DNA of 64,000 bases from Gloeophyllum trabeum ATCC 11539 (GCF_000344685.1 NW_006920410.1:4177014-4241013), one strand, 5' to 3'; numbered from the stretch's first letter, positions 11,450 through 24,900 are shown. The notes: generated from the letters alone by a model not told the origin. Numbers and translations: made by a program.

Positions 11450-11501
11450 ACCTGGACGAGTACGTCAAGTACCGGTATCTTATCCGCCATAGTGTTTCAA
11501 C

Positions 11502-14113
11502 ATGGCGACTGCTATTTCTTCCGCGCCTACGCCTGCGTCCTTGATGGAGAAACTTCACCTTAGGGACTCCCAGCAGGACCAATCGAGCATTCTCAAAGGC
11601 CTCGAGAAGCTGATCCAGAGTGGCACGTCTCCCAGTAAACCTACCCTGCCCACGCTCGACAAGCTGGGGGTCCGTGAGCTGCCGGGTGACATTGATACCA
11701 AGCAAATCGCAACGTCGTGGCTGTTGACCTTCGCGAAATATGCCCAGACGGGAGACGTCAACGGCGTGCTGTCTCTGTTCGTCGACGATGCCTTCTGGAG
11801 GGATCTCCTCGCCATGACTTGGGATTTCCGGATTTTCCAGAGCACGCCGCGTATCAAGACATTCCTCGCCGATCGTCTTGCCCTGTCCAAGCTCTCCTCG
11901 TTCGGACTCAACGAGAGTACGGTGGAGCTCAAACAACCGTATCCCGACCTCGTCTGGATACAAGCGCTGTTCTCCTTCGACGCTGACGCGGGAAAAGCGT
12001 CGGGCGTCGTCCGGCTGGTCCCCGTCCCGAAATCGGACGGCCAGCTACAATGGAAAGCGCATGCAGTTCTGACGAACCTCGAGGAGCTTAAGGGCTTCCC
12101 GGAGAAGATCGGCCTTCTGCGTGACCCGTTGCCCAACCATGGGAAGTGGTTAGCCAAACGCCAACGCGAGATTGACTTCGTGGACGAGGAGCCGAAAGTG
12201 CTGATTATTGGAGGCGGACAGAGCGGCCTGGAGATTGCTGCCAGGTTGAAGTATCTTGATGTTCCTGCCTTGGTCGTCGAGAGGCACCCTAGACTCGGAC
12301 ATAACTGGAGGACCCGGTACGAGGCGCTTTGCCTCCACGATCCTGTCTGTAAGTAGGCTTTTGACTTATTTCATATGTCTCTTGGTTGATTTCCGCTCTT
12401 CGCTTGAAGGGTACGACCACATGCCTTACATTCCGTGAGTTCTTTCTTTGAGCCGGGGGTACCCCTCTCAACCGTTGCCCAGGTTCCCACCTACTTGGCC
12501 GGTATACACCCCAGCGATGAAGGTACTAGCGCTTACCTGCGTTATACAACCTCGCTGACCCGTAATCTCGTAGCTCGCAGATTGGCTAGAATCCTACGCG
12601 CACCACTTGGAGCTCAACGTCTGGACGTCCTCGACAATCGTAAAGGTAGAGCAAGACGAGGCGACACAGAAGTGGACTGTGGTTGTGCGCCGTGGGGAGA
12701 ACGGTCCCGAGCGTACGTTTGTGGTCGATCACCTTATCTGTGCGCTGGGGTTTGGCGGTGGGGCGCCAAGGATGCCGAAATACCCGGGAATGGTAAGGAC
12801 GTATCTCTTGTCCAAGTGGAAGGCTGTGATACTTATCATTGGCCTCTACTTCAAGGATGATTTCCAAGGAAAGCTGATCCACTCTGCGCATCACAAGTCG
12901 GCGAAAGACCATGTGGGGAAGAAAGTTGTAGTAATCGGCGCATGCACATCCGGTTAGCAGTCTCGCTTCTTCAGTCACGTTCATGGTGTTTTGACTCACT
13001 GAAAACCCAGCTCACGATATCTGCGCCGAGCACGTTCAGCATGGCGTTGGTGCGTGATCTCGTACCTGCACTGACCTTCTGTCCTAATCGGGCCTCCAGA
13101 TATCACAATGTACCAACGCTCCCCTACTTATATCATGAGCACGAAGAACGGTATGCCAAAATTGCTAGGAGGTGAGTCGGACAACGTGCATTTCAGCATC
13201 AAACACTCACCATCCATTCCAGAGCTTTACTCTGAAACAGCACCTCCCACCGAAATCGCGGATAGAATCAATGCGTCCTACCCTAATCCGCTTATGAAGC
13301 TCATGCATCAGAGGGTCACTAAAGACATAGCCGAGGCTGACAAGTGAGTCTATGAGGGCCTGCAGTCACGCATAGCTTGAACTAACACGTCGCAGGGAAC
13401 TGCTTAACGGTCTGCAGAAACGAGGATTCAAGCTCGGCTGGGGAGAAGACGGGTCGGGTTTCCTTTACTTGGCCTGGAAACGAGCGGGCGGGTATTACTT
13501 AGGTACATCACCCCCTATTTTCGTTGTACGCGACGTACTGATCGCTTCTAGATGTCGGCGCTAGTCAGCTCATTATAGACGGGAAGATCAAGCTGAAGAA
13601 CGACAGTGAGATAGAGCGCTTTACGAAGACTGGTATCAAGTTCGTGGACGGCAGCGAGCTACCTTGCGATGTCGTTATCACCGCCACAGGGTACGTGTAC
13701 CAGGATTAACGACGTGGTGTTTCCAAAGGGATACTCATGTTGTGCAGATATGATGATCCTCGCACCGCTGTCCTGCGGATCCTAGGCGATAAAGTGGCCA
13801 ATAAGCTCGGTCCAATCTGGGGTATTAGCGAGGAAGGCGAGATCAACGGCGCGTGGCGTGACCTCGGCATTCCAAACCTGTGGTACATGATGGGTGTGTA
13901 TCTTCAGTGCTTACTGGCGGGTGCATATGCCCTCATCTGACACGCTTTACTTGCAAGGTAACCTTGCTATGTGTAGATTCCATTCCAAGCATCTCGCTCT
14001 CCGTGAGTCGGCTGTTCCTCGTGACTATGGCATGCGTTGTTGACTTATTGTCTGGGACAGAAATTAAAGCGAAGTTGGAAGGCGTATGGAAGGGCGACAG
14101 ATACAGTGCATGA
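11502..14113 (+). CDS. Flavin-dependent monooxygenase (FMO/YUCCA-like), paralogue A
   Basis: Exon 1 (11502-12348) encodes an N-terminal NTF2-like region (about residues 60-190, including DVNGVLSLFVDDAFWRDLL) and the FAD-binding site VLIIGGGQSGLEIAARL, then [15 protein letters not shown]. About 12 small exons follow, giving [43 protein letters not shown], the FMO-type FQGKLIHSAHH, the NADPH-binding VVVIGACTSAHD, MYQRSPTYIMST, CDVVITATG and NLWYMMGN, ending WKGDRYSA. The family uses FAD and NADPH to oxygenate a small organic substrate, which is not known here. Length is about 600 residues, all motifs are intact, and every join keeps frame. Plus-strand neighbour B and minus-strand neighbour C are close relatives, so this is a local paralogue cluster, probably cytosolic. 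Confidence 0.85.
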
Positions 14114-14702
14114 AGCTCAGGTCACGTGTTAGATTCAGAAAGAAAAGCTTTGTATGATCATGTATACTACGAACGCGATCTTGTACACTAGGGATGTATG
14201 TTAGTACGTGACGAGGCTCCGTCGCTCTATCAATTTGTACTCTCGAAAGACGGTGGTTTCATATGCTGGATTCGCCATGCAGCCTGACGCAGGCGGCAGG
14301 GTGCTACAATAGTCGTTCTTGGCCGAAGAGTTACTGTTACGTCCTAAGGCCCAAGGGCCCGTTCGGCTCCCCGGTGATATAACCGTGTGTCAGTCTGTGC
14401 TTCTGCCTGCATACATACTGCAACTGCTGTCACGGTACACGCACGGCCTGTATCGGTGTCGCATGCACCACTCCGCTGGGAGGGCCACGATTGCTGGTTA
14501 TAGCGTTGGCCAGTAGCCTTCCGACGTCTACATTGCTCGAGACGGTGAGCACCCCGCCATCTCTACGTACTGAGCACCTTCATCTTCCCCCCGATAGGGT
14601 CATAGCTGGAATATCGCGACTCGTATCTGCACGTCTCAAGCACGCTCTAGGGGGTTCCACCCACGAGACGCTGGTGAAGCAACCTTCCACAGGTATCCGT
14701 TT
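14114..14702. other. Intergenic stretch
   Basis: No confident gene. A GGGCCCGTTCGGCT motif at about 14356 resembles the termini of the local MITEs, but I found no matching inverted partner, so it may be a solo end. Confidence 0.3.
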
Positions 14703-15850
14703 TTGATCAGCTCAACGACGGGAGTGAATGTCGTCTCTCCAAACATACCACCGCCGTCCGAAGGTTTGTGGGAAATGTCCTACCGACCGCTTCATGAATG
14801 CCAGCCTATCAAGCGCTCGTTATTATGTGTCTGTCGGGAATGGAGAACACTTGCAACTCCCATTCTTTATGATACAGTTATCGCGGACCACAAAAAGACT
14901 CTCTCATTATTAAACCGCACGTTCAACGGTCAGTGAACCGATCGAAGATAGGGTCTCATTCTCATTCTCCGAGGTCTGTCAGACGAGTCTACTTCATGAT
15001 CGGTCATGGCAGGACGGAGAACCGCAGGCAACGCTATCTTCAACTCATGACAGCGATCGTGCGCTACCTTTTCAATCTGACAAGCTTTATTCTTCGCGAT
15101 TTAGGCGGTCGCCGCAGTTGGGGAGCGGTTTCAACTGCCAGTCTGGCTTTGGCAGAGCATGGACTGTCTCTTCGGAATCTAGAATGATAGTGCCCAGGTA
15201 TGCCGGACTCAGAGATAATGGGGTGGAGGGACATGACGTCGTGCATGGCTGGATTGCAAGTCCTCAATTCATCCTCGTTTGTTCCATGGGGGGAGGCTCC
15301 CCAGCACCACACTGTCAAACCAATTTCGCTGCCAGGCCTCTCTGTCTTGGGCCTTTCCACTCCGTTCCGACTGGAACAATCTGATTACTTGCCGTCTGTT
15401 CGAGAACTCTATCTCTATTCAACTTCTGAGGGTCCGCGGCTTACCGAGCCCTTCATTGCTCAGATCACCAGTGTGACCTTGCACGGTCGAGCTGGTCCAG
15501 CTGGGCTAGAATTTATTCAGGCATTTCCCAATCTGAAGCAGCTGGTCATCTGGTATGGAGATTGGAGTGAATTCCATCTCTTTGTCCCGTTGCTGAACAT
15601 TGATTATCTCAAACTGGGGCGGAGACGGTTTCAGGATTGTTACTGCGGCGACAACGATTACATGCGGGTCCTGAGGTCTCCCGCAGCTTTGCATGCACCC
15701 AAACTCCGCGTGTTGCAATTCTTGGGATATGAAGACGAACGGGCGCAGGTACGCACCGAGCGGCCAAAGATATGGGCACACTTCCGGGAATTGGCGCAGA
15801 GGGTCACTTTTGAGATTCAGAATACGTTCGGTGAAGTGATATCGGACTAA
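14703..15850 (+). pseudogene. F-box-like protein, probably disrupted
   Basis: The first open segment (to 14936) has LLCVCREWRTLATPILYDTV, the pattern of basidiomycete F-box-like proteins (Skp1-binding adaptors of ubiquitin ligases). The next segment (14990-15184) reads VRRVYFMIGHGRTENRRQRY to HGLSLRNLE. The long one (15200-15850) continues in the same frame with PDSEIMGWRDMTSCMAGLQV, VTLHGRAGPAGLEFIQAFPN and ALHAPKLRVLQFLGYE, and has leucine-rich-repeat character. Between the last two lies an in-frame TGA-TAG at 15185-15190 with no intron that removes it cleanly, and the first join also fails frame. The upstream F-box helix is not found. An unrecognised intron or sequence error remains possible. 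Confidence 0.45.
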
Positions 15851-16550
15851 CATAGTTTCCCAAATAAATAAAGCTCACTCGGGCCCCTTGATGGTACGGC
15901 TTGCTTGTCATGCGGTCTGCGGATCGACGTATTCATCTCCTTCGTACCGAACGGGGCTGGTAGTCTCTTGGAGATATAAGGCCGTGCAGATGAACATCAA
16001 CGTCCCTCTGGGGACTATTTACAGGTGCTTGGACGATTCCTTCTCGTGACTGGATGCGTGGTATTCTTCTAAGTCATTCTCGACGGTGAGTTCCAGCATC
16101 TCCTTGTGTCATGTACAAGTCTGAATGCGCTACTCCATTCAGGCTCAAACGTATCTTGTCCTAGCAGCGGCTCGTCTTCCTTAGTCCTGAGCTATATGTA
16201 GAGCAGAGATCGGAATACTCAGGCAACTTACAGCAATCAATTCGAATCAAACACTAAGGGCAAGATGACTGTTCGGTGCGGCCCTCCCCGAATCCATTCT
16301 TCTCGGTCCCGAAGGAAACTGACATCCCACCATATCAGATAGGACTTGTAGGCTGCCGTATCTCGGCGCAGAGATGTATGACCCTCCCTTTGTTAGCTCA
16401 ACGTCTATAGGACCGTCAAGGGGCATGTGATAGTCATGTGATAATAACTATGAGAAAGGAACCAAGGAAGCGAGAAGAGTAGCTTCACCAGATGACGCAG
16501 ATAGCTAAAATACATCGGCTCACGGGGGGGCAAAGACGAGGTCAGTCACC
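15851..16550. other. Intergenic stretch, promoter side of paralogue B
   Basis: No coding segment recognised. Two ATGTGATA repeats (GCATGTGATAGTCATGTGATAA, about 16424-16444) lie 160-180 bases before paralogue B. Confidence 0.3.
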
Positions 16551-16559
16551 AACATATAT
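16551..16559 (+). promoter_or_regulatory. TATA box of monooxygenase gene B
   Basis: ATATATAG lies about 50 bases before the ATG at 16606. It sits downstream of the alternative upstream ATG at 16492 and so argues for the 16606 start. Confidence 0.5.
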
Positions 16560-16605
16560 AGCCAGAGGCGTCACGCTCTATCTTCTGACGTTCCTGTTGA
16601 GTACG

Positions 16606-19214
16606 ATGGCCACTGCAGCAGCGTTCATTCCATCAATGCCTGTGCCCTCGCTTGACAAAATGGCAGGTTCTGGCAGTGTGCAGCATCCGAACGGCGTACC
16701 TAATGGCGCAAGCCATACGCGAATAGGCCCATCACTTCCTACACTTGATAGGCTGGGCATTAAAGACCTGGCGGTGAAGTCCATCAACCCCCAACGCGTA
16801 GCCTCTCTATGGTTCCAGACCTTTTCGCATCACGTCCAGTCCGGGGATGTCGACGGCATTGTATCCCTATTCATCGAGGACTCATTCTGGAGGGACCTAC
16901 TCGTTCTTACTTGGGACTTCCGGTCTTTCCACAGAACTTCAAATATCAGGCAGTTCTTGCTTGATCGCCTTGCTATTACCAAACCGTCCTCGTTCCGGCT
17001 GGAGGAGGACAGGACGGAACTGGAGCAGCCATATCCCGATCTGATGTGGATTCAAGGTTTGTTCAGGTTCGAGACATCATTCGGCTTTGCATCTGGGGTG
17101 TTCCGACTCGTACCCACACCTTCGGCAGCAAATTCAGACCAGCTGGTATGGAAAGCGCATGTTGTCCTTACCAATCTGGAAGACCTCAAGGGGCACCCGG
17201 AGCGTATTGGTCCATACCGCGAGCCGAATCCGAACCATGGAAAGTGGACCGAGCAGAGACGTAGAGAAGTTGACTTCGTTGACCGGGACCCGTCCGTAAT
17301 CATAGTAGGGGGAGGGCAGAATGGACTGGGAGTCGCTGCTAGGCTGAAGTACCTGGGGATTAGTGCGCTAGTCGTGGAGAAACTTCCGAAGGTAGGCGAT
17401 AATTGGCGGACGCGATACGAGGCTCTATGTCTTCATGATCCGATCTGTGAGTTGAATGCAGCCAGTATGACGCTGGACGCTTACGGACCTTTGTGTCAGG
17501 GTACGACCATATGCCTTACTTACAGTATGTGTTCACTGTAATGAAACTGCACTTCAACTTACCGAGCTACAGGTTTCCGCCGACGTGGCCAGTCTTCACT
17601 CCTGCACGCAAGGTCCGTCAACATCTTTGGGACTGCGAATTGATTTGCCTGCGCCGCAGCTTAATATTATCCGATAGTTGGCGGACTGGCTAGAAGCATA
17701 TGCCCATTCTCTCGAGCTGAATATCTGGACATCCTCGAATGTCACGAAGGTGGAGCAGGACGGTACCACGAAGAAATGGGCAGTGACAATCCAACGGGGC
17801 GAAACTGGTGAAGAAAGGTCGTTCAAGGTAGATCATCTAATCTTCGCCTTCGGGTTTGGAGGAGGACTTCCTCGGATGCCGAAGTATCCTGGAATGGTAA
17901 CTACGCCGTCATTTCTCAGTGTCCTGTATACGATGAAATGAATCCATACATTGTTCCGCAGGACGAGTTCCAGGGCAAGGTCATCCATTCATCTCAGCAT
18001 AAGACTGCCGAAGATCACATTGGCAAGAAAGTCGTTGTGGTCGGGGCGTGTACTTCGGGTCTGTAACCTGAGTATCGGTCAACGGCCTTAGTTGCTCATG
18101 ACCGGCCAGCGCACGATATTTGCTCCGAACATGTCGAGCGCGGAGTCGGTGGGTCGCGACAATTCTTCACCATGCGCGCTGTCCTCATGCCTACAGATAT
18201 CACTATGTTCCAAAGGAGTCCGACATATGTAATGAGCACGAAGGAGGGAATACCACGGTTACTCGGTTGTGAGTCGAGCCGTCTCCTTCCTTCGGCTTTA
18301 CTTGCGGGTACTGATAAACTTCAATAGCATTGTACTCGGAAACTGGGCCACCATTGGATATTGCAGACAGGATTAATGCATCGTTCCCCAATCCATTCTT
18401 GAAGGAGTTCCAGAAGAGAGTAACGAAGGAAATAGCTGAAGCCGACAAGTATGTCAACACTACCTTTCATATTGCGGGCGATCCCTAGCTGAATCGGATA
18501 CAGAGACATCATTGAGGGACTTACGAAGAGGGGCTTCAAGCTCACCTGGGGTGAGGAGGGGTCCGGCGCCCTCGGCTTAGTCTGGACGAAAGCGGGAGGC
18601 TATTACTATGGTGAGTTGTTACGCGCACCTGCATCCATCTATGCTGCTGACGCATGATCCTCAAAGACGTAGGAGCAAGCTGCATGATTATTGACGGCAG
18701 GATTAAGCTAAAGAACGACAGTCTCATTGAGAGGTTTACCAAGACCAGCATCAAGTTTGAGGATGGGAGTGAGCTTGAGTGTGATGTGGTAATCTTTGCG
18801 ACTGGGTGATTACTCTGGCTCGAAGTATATTTCCGGTGTACTCACTTCAATCTGCATAGTTTTGACGATGCCAGAGATGCCGTTATCCGAGTATTAGGAA
18901 GTGATTACAAGGAGAAATTGAAACCTTTATGGGGCCTGGGCAAAGATGGTGAGCTGAATGGAGTATGGAGAGACTTCGGGGTGCCGAACCTGTGGTATCT
19001 GATGGGTGAGTGGCCCGCAATGCCCGAGCTTCTGTATTCGCACTCTGACATTAGCTTCGTACAGGGAACCTAGCCGTCTGTCGATTCTACTCGAAGCATA
19101 TGGCCCTTCGTAAGTTAAAGTATTGAAAAAGAGGTTGCTAACGCCAATGAGGTTCTCGCAGAAATCAAGGCAATCCAGGAGGGCATTTGGGATGGGACGA
19201 GGTACAGCGTCTAA
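16606..19214 (+). CDS. Flavin-dependent monooxygenase (FMO/YUCCA-like), paralogue B
   Basis: Same architecture and intron positions as paralogue A. It has an N-terminal NTF2-like part ([19 protein letters not shown]), FAD site [113 protein letters not shown] and the ending IWDGTRYSV. The open frame can be extended to 16492, but the TATA box at 16551 and alignment with A favour [10 protein letters not shown] at 16606. All cofactor motifs are intact, so it is probably active on an unknown substrate. Divergence from A at many positions shows the duplication is not recent. Confidence 0.85.
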
Positions 19215-19552
19215 AGACGGGGACCATGAAAATGAGATTCTACACCTGGTTTCTCCAGATGTACACTTGGTTTTTGATTAATGGGGATAGGGACGTTGCT
19301 GCCACCAATGCGTAATGCCACAATTGCTGTTGTCTGTGGACAAACCCTAACCCTGCCGCATCATCTCATGACACCGTGTTCGGCGATATCGGCCCGGCAG
19401 TTATGCCGACTTCGAGCTCTATGATCATGACTCTGCGCCTTCTCTTTTCCCCACAAGCGTTTTGGAGTTTGGTTTACCCTCCGAGTCGATGCCCCCCTTC
19501 GTCTAACTTGTTCTCGCTGTTTCTCAACGATTGACCTTACGACATTTACGCT
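19215..19552. other. Intergenic stretch between paralogue B and the transporter
   Basis: Holds the 3' end of paralogue B and the pyrimidine-rich leader of the gene at 19553. Nothing else recognised. Confidence 0.35.
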
Positions 19553-21593
19553 ATGCTCAACGTCGGCCAGTTGATATGGATGTCGATACGACCCCTTCTT
19601 CGACTGTAAGCAAGCTGCCCGAGTTAATCTCAAGGGGGCGTGACACACAATCTGCGGAAAGGATCATTACAGCCGGTTTCGGTTTCGCGATCACGAAAGC
19701 CGACATATTTCCTGCAGTCGCTGCCAGAGGAGCTGGCCAGATAGCCCTGGTACGCATCACCGTCTTCGAGGGCAGTTGAAATAATTAAACATATGACTTT
19801 GGTTGGGTTTCTAGAATATCACACTCCCCTGTCTCATGTTCTCCAAAATCCTTCCTGCTTTTAATTCGGACAACATCTCCGCCTTAGGTGTGCACACAAC
19901 ATACCCACCGCTCCCAATTCTTTCATAAGCTTCAAGGGCTCATGTGATATCTCTATGTCTTAACTACGCCCACTGTCCACTTGATACCTTTCTTCAGGTC
20001 CTTTGGTCTTAGTTGCCTTCCTGTACGAAGTCATAGGTGTGGTCATTGCATGGGTTACCAAACAGTTCTTCTGGGTACCGCACCGATTTCGGTATGGGAT
20101 CATTGTAGCAGGCGGCTGGGGCAACTATGGGGACATACGTATGTATCATCTTATCTGTCATCGTGTTGCGTGTAGACTGAACGACCTTTCATTCCTAGCT
20201 ACTAGTGTGATCATGAGTATTACCGCTACTGCTCCGTTCAACGGCACATCAGATCAGAATCTTGCCGTGGCCTATTGCTCTGCCTTCATTTTTGTATTCC
20301 TAGTACGTACTCCGCCTTCTCAGGAAAGGGAGGATCGCCTCACCTGTCCTCGTGTATGATTAGATCACTCTATTCCCTTGCGGTGCTCATCGATGGATTG
20401 CCATGGATTACGCTGGCCCTGAAGTGACCGATGACGAGGTCAAGGAAGCGATGCGATCAAAGCGACAACGGATTATGCATGTTGTCCTCCACCCCACGTC
20501 TTTACTGTCAAAACAGAAATCGCTTTCCCCGCAAGACATTGAGAACGATCCTCGGCTCCCAGAAAAAGCTTCCTCTGAAGAAAAAGGAATCCCAGACGCC
20601 GAGGAAGACCCCACAGATGGGCTCGCTTTGACTGAGGCCGACCGAGCCCGTAGCAGGAAGCACGTATCTTTCTTTCCTGACGACACCACAACCGTGTTTG
20701 GGGGCCCTTCGCAAGTCCAGTCGCCCGCTCACACCGAGTTCGCGTCATCTCGGTTCGCTTCTCCGGCACCCACTGTCGTTCATGGCGACGCGCCACACGA
20801 AGGTACGATGCTCGAGACGACTGCGGAAGCGACTCCTATGCCTCTCCCTACTGCCGCCTCCCCGAGCCCGACGCGGGCACGTCGGCTCCACTCCCAAGCT
20901 ATTTCCTTCTTCCGCTCTATTCTATCACCGCCCTCACTCTCCATCCTTATCGCCTTCCCGTTCGCACTCATCCCGCCGGTGAAAGCCCTATTTGTGCCTG
21001 TGGCTAATTCCCCCATCCCGAACGCACCCGATGGCCAACCTCCGCTGGCGTTCGTCATGGATGCGGCACAGTTCATCGGTGCAGCATCGGTCCCGTTAGG
21101 ATTGATCTGTTTGGGGAGCGCCATGGCTCGGCTGAGGGTGCCGAAGGGCGGCCTGGAAGGCTGGGCAAGGATGCCCGTCGGCGCCATTGGCTCCTTGGCA
21201 GTTGGGAAGGTTCTGCTTATGCCGGTGCTGGGTGTACTGATCTGTCAAGGGTTGACGAATGTTGGAGTAATAGACAAACAGGATACGGTCTTGCGCTTCG
21301 TTTGTATGTGAGTAGATTGATTTGCACTGCTCCGCGGGAGTCGATAGCTTGTGCTGAGACTCGCCGCTACAGATTCTTTTCCTGCCTCCCGACAGCAACG
21401 ACGCAGGTGAGTTATCGTTGATTTCGATATCGGTATTCGAGGCGACCGATCTCTTCTGCAGATTCTCCTGACGCAGGTCTACTCAGGCACCGGGACCGCT
21501 GAGCACCTCTCTGTCTTCCTTATTCCACAGTATATCCTCATGTTCATCTCCATGGTGGTCCTTACTGCATACTCCCTGAACCTCATCTTCTAA
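19553..21593 (+). CDS. PIN-like / auxin efflux carrier family membrane transporter
   Basis: Exons 19553-19605, 19662-19749 and then about six more give a protein with membrane segments at both ends and a hydrophilic central loop, the layout of the Pfam Mem_trans (auxin efflux carrier) family; fungal members are the Ecm3-like proteins. Visible landmarks are MLNVGQLIWMSIRPLLRL, ITKADIFPAVAARGAGQIAL, NITLPCLMFSKI, LVAFLYEVIGVVIAW, IIVAGGWGNYGDI, TSVIMSITATAPFNG and AYCSAFIFVFL. A long Ser/Pro-rich loop follows (20430-20920), then FVMDAAQFIGAASVPLGLIC, LICLGSAMARLRVP, FFSCLPTATTQ and VYSGTGTAEHLSVFLIPQY. The second exon begins at the GGAAAG acceptor (19662) because only this keeps LLRLIITAGFGFAITKA in frame. 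In fungi the substrate is unsettled, and an ER location is likely for this type. Confidence 0.85.
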
Positions 21594-21978
21594 ACATGCA
21601 TTCGAGTCTTATAAGGGATCCGTGGTGATATACATAGATGCGTTAGCTGTGCCCACTGGCACTAGAATCCAGACACTAGTTAGTACTGGTCGAAATGGCA
21701 TTGAACTTAATGTATTATTCTGTCCAATAGATACTCTTTGTTTCCTTGGTTTGCTGTCCCGCGTTACCCTAACTTCCTACATGAGGTGGATACAAGCCTT
21801 CAGGCCGCAGGCTCGTTCTATCTGCTTCCCCTATGTAGTAGGCTCGTGATTATTACAAGCTGTTACGAAGTGTTTCCCACGGCTACAATAACGTCTTGTG
21901 TGATGAACTCCACCTAGTCGAAATCTCTGGCATTCTTATGCACCTTGGGACTGGATAACACGCATTGTCTGAGATAAC
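21594..21978. other. Intergenic stretch
   Basis: Contains the 3' end of the transporter gene and the promoter of the OSBP gene. No repeat or RNA gene seen. Confidence 0.35.
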
Positions 21979-24900
21979 ATGAGCTCGTCTTCGCTACGGT
22001 CTATCCGAATCGGCGATGCAGGGTCGATAGAGCCTCTATACCAGGTTAAACTGTTGTCAGCACTTCGGAGCGGTATGTAGAGGGGACATTATGGTATCCG
22101 AAACGCTAAACATGTGCGCTTGCAGGCGACCCAGCTTTAATACACCCTTTCCTGGCGGAAATAGCCCGGGACAGACGCAAATCTGAGGAAGGGGACGTTG
22201 ACGTCGGAGCAGCGGCGCTACACTTGGCCATCCGATGCGCGAGCTGTAGGTCTTTACGCGTTCAGGGAGTTCGAGGTGTCTAATGCGCAGCAGGTGATAC
22301 GGTTGCTTTGCTCTTGTCGCATCGTTCCATATCCCCGAATGCCGTACACCCACCGGGATCTGGTACCACCGCCCTTCATCTCGCCGCCTCGCTGGGCCGG
22401 GCGGACGTCGTTAAGCTATTGCTAGAACAGGATGGAATAGACGATACCCTCAGGGATAGCCATGGACGAAGCTGCTTGGACGTGGCCAAGGGGAAGGAGG
22501 TCATTAGAGCTATACAAGGTTCGTCTCGTCTCCTACACTTGAGTAAGGTCGGTGTCCGGTCGACTACCATGCAAATCGCCTCCGGGAAGCTGCTCTCCTA
22601 CTTCTCTGATGGGGACGGTGCTCTGCCAGTCGTCGGACGTTGCCCGCAGTGAGACTATGCAGGTCGAGTACTCACTACTTTCCAGACTCGCGCTCTTTTC
22701 TCAACGCCCAGTATCTGTCTCTCCTCCGTTCCTATATCTACTCACCTCCACCGGAACGACCACCTCGGGCGCTTATAGCCCTACTTGAATCCCCGCGAGC
22801 CAAGCTCATCGATCTCTCACATATCGAGGAGAGTTCTGGAACGACCCTGTTGCATGAAGCTGCGAGGAGGAAGGACCTGAGATTAGTCGAATTGGCTGTT
22901 CGTGCTGGCGCGGATGTGTTTGCGCGAGATCGGAAAGGACACCCAGTTGGGCACGGTCTACCCAAGGACGATAAAGTTCGGGTATTTCTTAGACAATGTG
23001 AGAACAATAGGTCGGAATTATGGATATTTACTGATTTTCGATAGTCACCAACCATGACACGACCCTGCTTGACGTACCTTCCACAGAGCCCCCGACATTG
23101 AAAGGCTACCTCAACAAGTACACAAACGTTGCCCGGGGCTATAATACACGTTGGTTCGTGCTCAAGGACGGTGTATTATCATGTAAGTTACCTCGTGGCT
23201 TAGTCGTACGTTGCTCACCGCTTTCACAGACTATCGCCACCAGGGAGACGAAAATATCGCGAGCCGCGGCTCCATCGCTATGAAGAACGCGGTGCTCAAG
23301 ATCGCACCGGGCGGTGAGCACCTCCGGTTCGAAGTCCACAGCATTCCTCCGCGTGGGCACTCGGGCCAGCAGAAGTGGTACCTCAGAGCGAACCACCCTG
23401 TGGAAGCCGCGCGATGGACCCAGGCAATTGGCAAGAGCATCGAGTGGGCGAAGAAGCACGTTGCGGAGGACGAGGGCCGGCGGAGCATCGAGAGTGAAGT
23501 TGGGCTTGCGAGCATCAGCCGGGGCAGCGCGAGTAGCCTCAAGGTGTCGGCGTATGCGACGGTGCGGACGCGTCGCGTGGAGGGGAGTGGTGGGGAATCT
23601 GCGGCAAGTTCGGCGGCGGAGGATAATGGCGGACCGCCCAGCTACACGGAGGAAAGTCATCCTGGCGCGGGTTACGAAACGGGCAACGAAGAAGAGGAGA
23701 ACGACGATTCTTCCGCTGCCGAGTCCACGAACCGCGTGCCGCCTCATGAAGCACAGTTCGAGCTCCAGGGGAACTCCGTCGCTGCTCAGATGGATTTGAC
23801 TGCTCAGCTATTGTCAAAGCTGTCGACGTCGTCGGAGCCGGAGCTGAAACGCGCGCTAAAGGAGTCAGTTTCTACGGTACAGGGCATGATTAACGACTAT
23901 ATGCAAATGGTCCGGGACCGAGACGAATGGTGGAAAGCCAGATTGGAGAGGGAGAGGAAGAGGCAGGATGTATGGGAAGAGTCGCTCAAGGCTGTGGTGA
24001 GGGAAGGCGAGCTGCTGGAAAATGAGCTCAGGAACAGATCAAGGCGCAAGAGTCGATTACTCGATCCCAATTCCGTAAGCGATGGGATGGGCACGGTGAA
24101 GCAGAGACCGTCATCTTTGGCCCTCACTTCCCCTCCTCCAGGATCAGTATCCTCGACCACTGCCCAGTCTCTATTTGCTTCTGCGGTTGACTCGCTGGCG
24201 GAGTCCGAGGCCCCGGTAGCACTTGCTTCTCCACCTGCCGCACCCGGTACGTCGTCTACTATACGACTTCAGGACCACCGGCAGTACCCGTTGTCTGTCG
24301 TGCCGTCACCAGGTGTTCCTGAATCGGAAGTGGATACAGATGAGGAAGACGAGTTCTTCGACGCGATAGAATCAAATGCTTTGCCTAATCTTGTAGTCAG
24401 TCAATCCCTTACACAGGGACACCCTCCAACTCCTTTGCCTTCCTACTTCAACACGGATCAATACGCCGGGTATCGACAGCTGAGGGATCGACTGCCAATC
24501 GACGCAGATAACAGACCGTCCACCAGTCTTTGGGCCGTCCTCAAGCATAGTATTGGCAAGGATCTCACGAAGATCAGTTTCCCAGTTTTTTTCAATGAGC
24601 CGACCAGTATGTTGCAACGGATGGTAAGCTGAGTCCGAGTCATTGGGTATCAACTGTTACCTCACGGTTGCCTCACAGGCGGAAGACATGGAGTTCTCCG
24701 AATGCTGTGAGTTGCATATTCTTAATCAGCTTGAACACGATATTGATCACATGAAACAGTGGATGCTGCCTCGGCAGAACCAGACCCGCATCGCAGGATC
24801 GCGTACGTCGCGGCCTTTGCTATGTCCAACTATTCATCAACCATTGGGCGAATAGCGAAGCCGTTCAATCCAATGCTGGTGAGTCGCATCCGTGGAATTG

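Noticed and set aside
14356..15960. GGGCCCGTTCGG at 14356 paired with ACCGAACGGGGC near 15948 as ends of a 1.6 kb element
   Set aside because: The terminal bases do not match beyond the CGTTCGG core and no target duplication is visible.
16492..16605. Upstream ATG at 16492 as start of monooxygenase B
   Set aside because: The TATA box lies between it and 16606, and paralogues A and C align from the later start.
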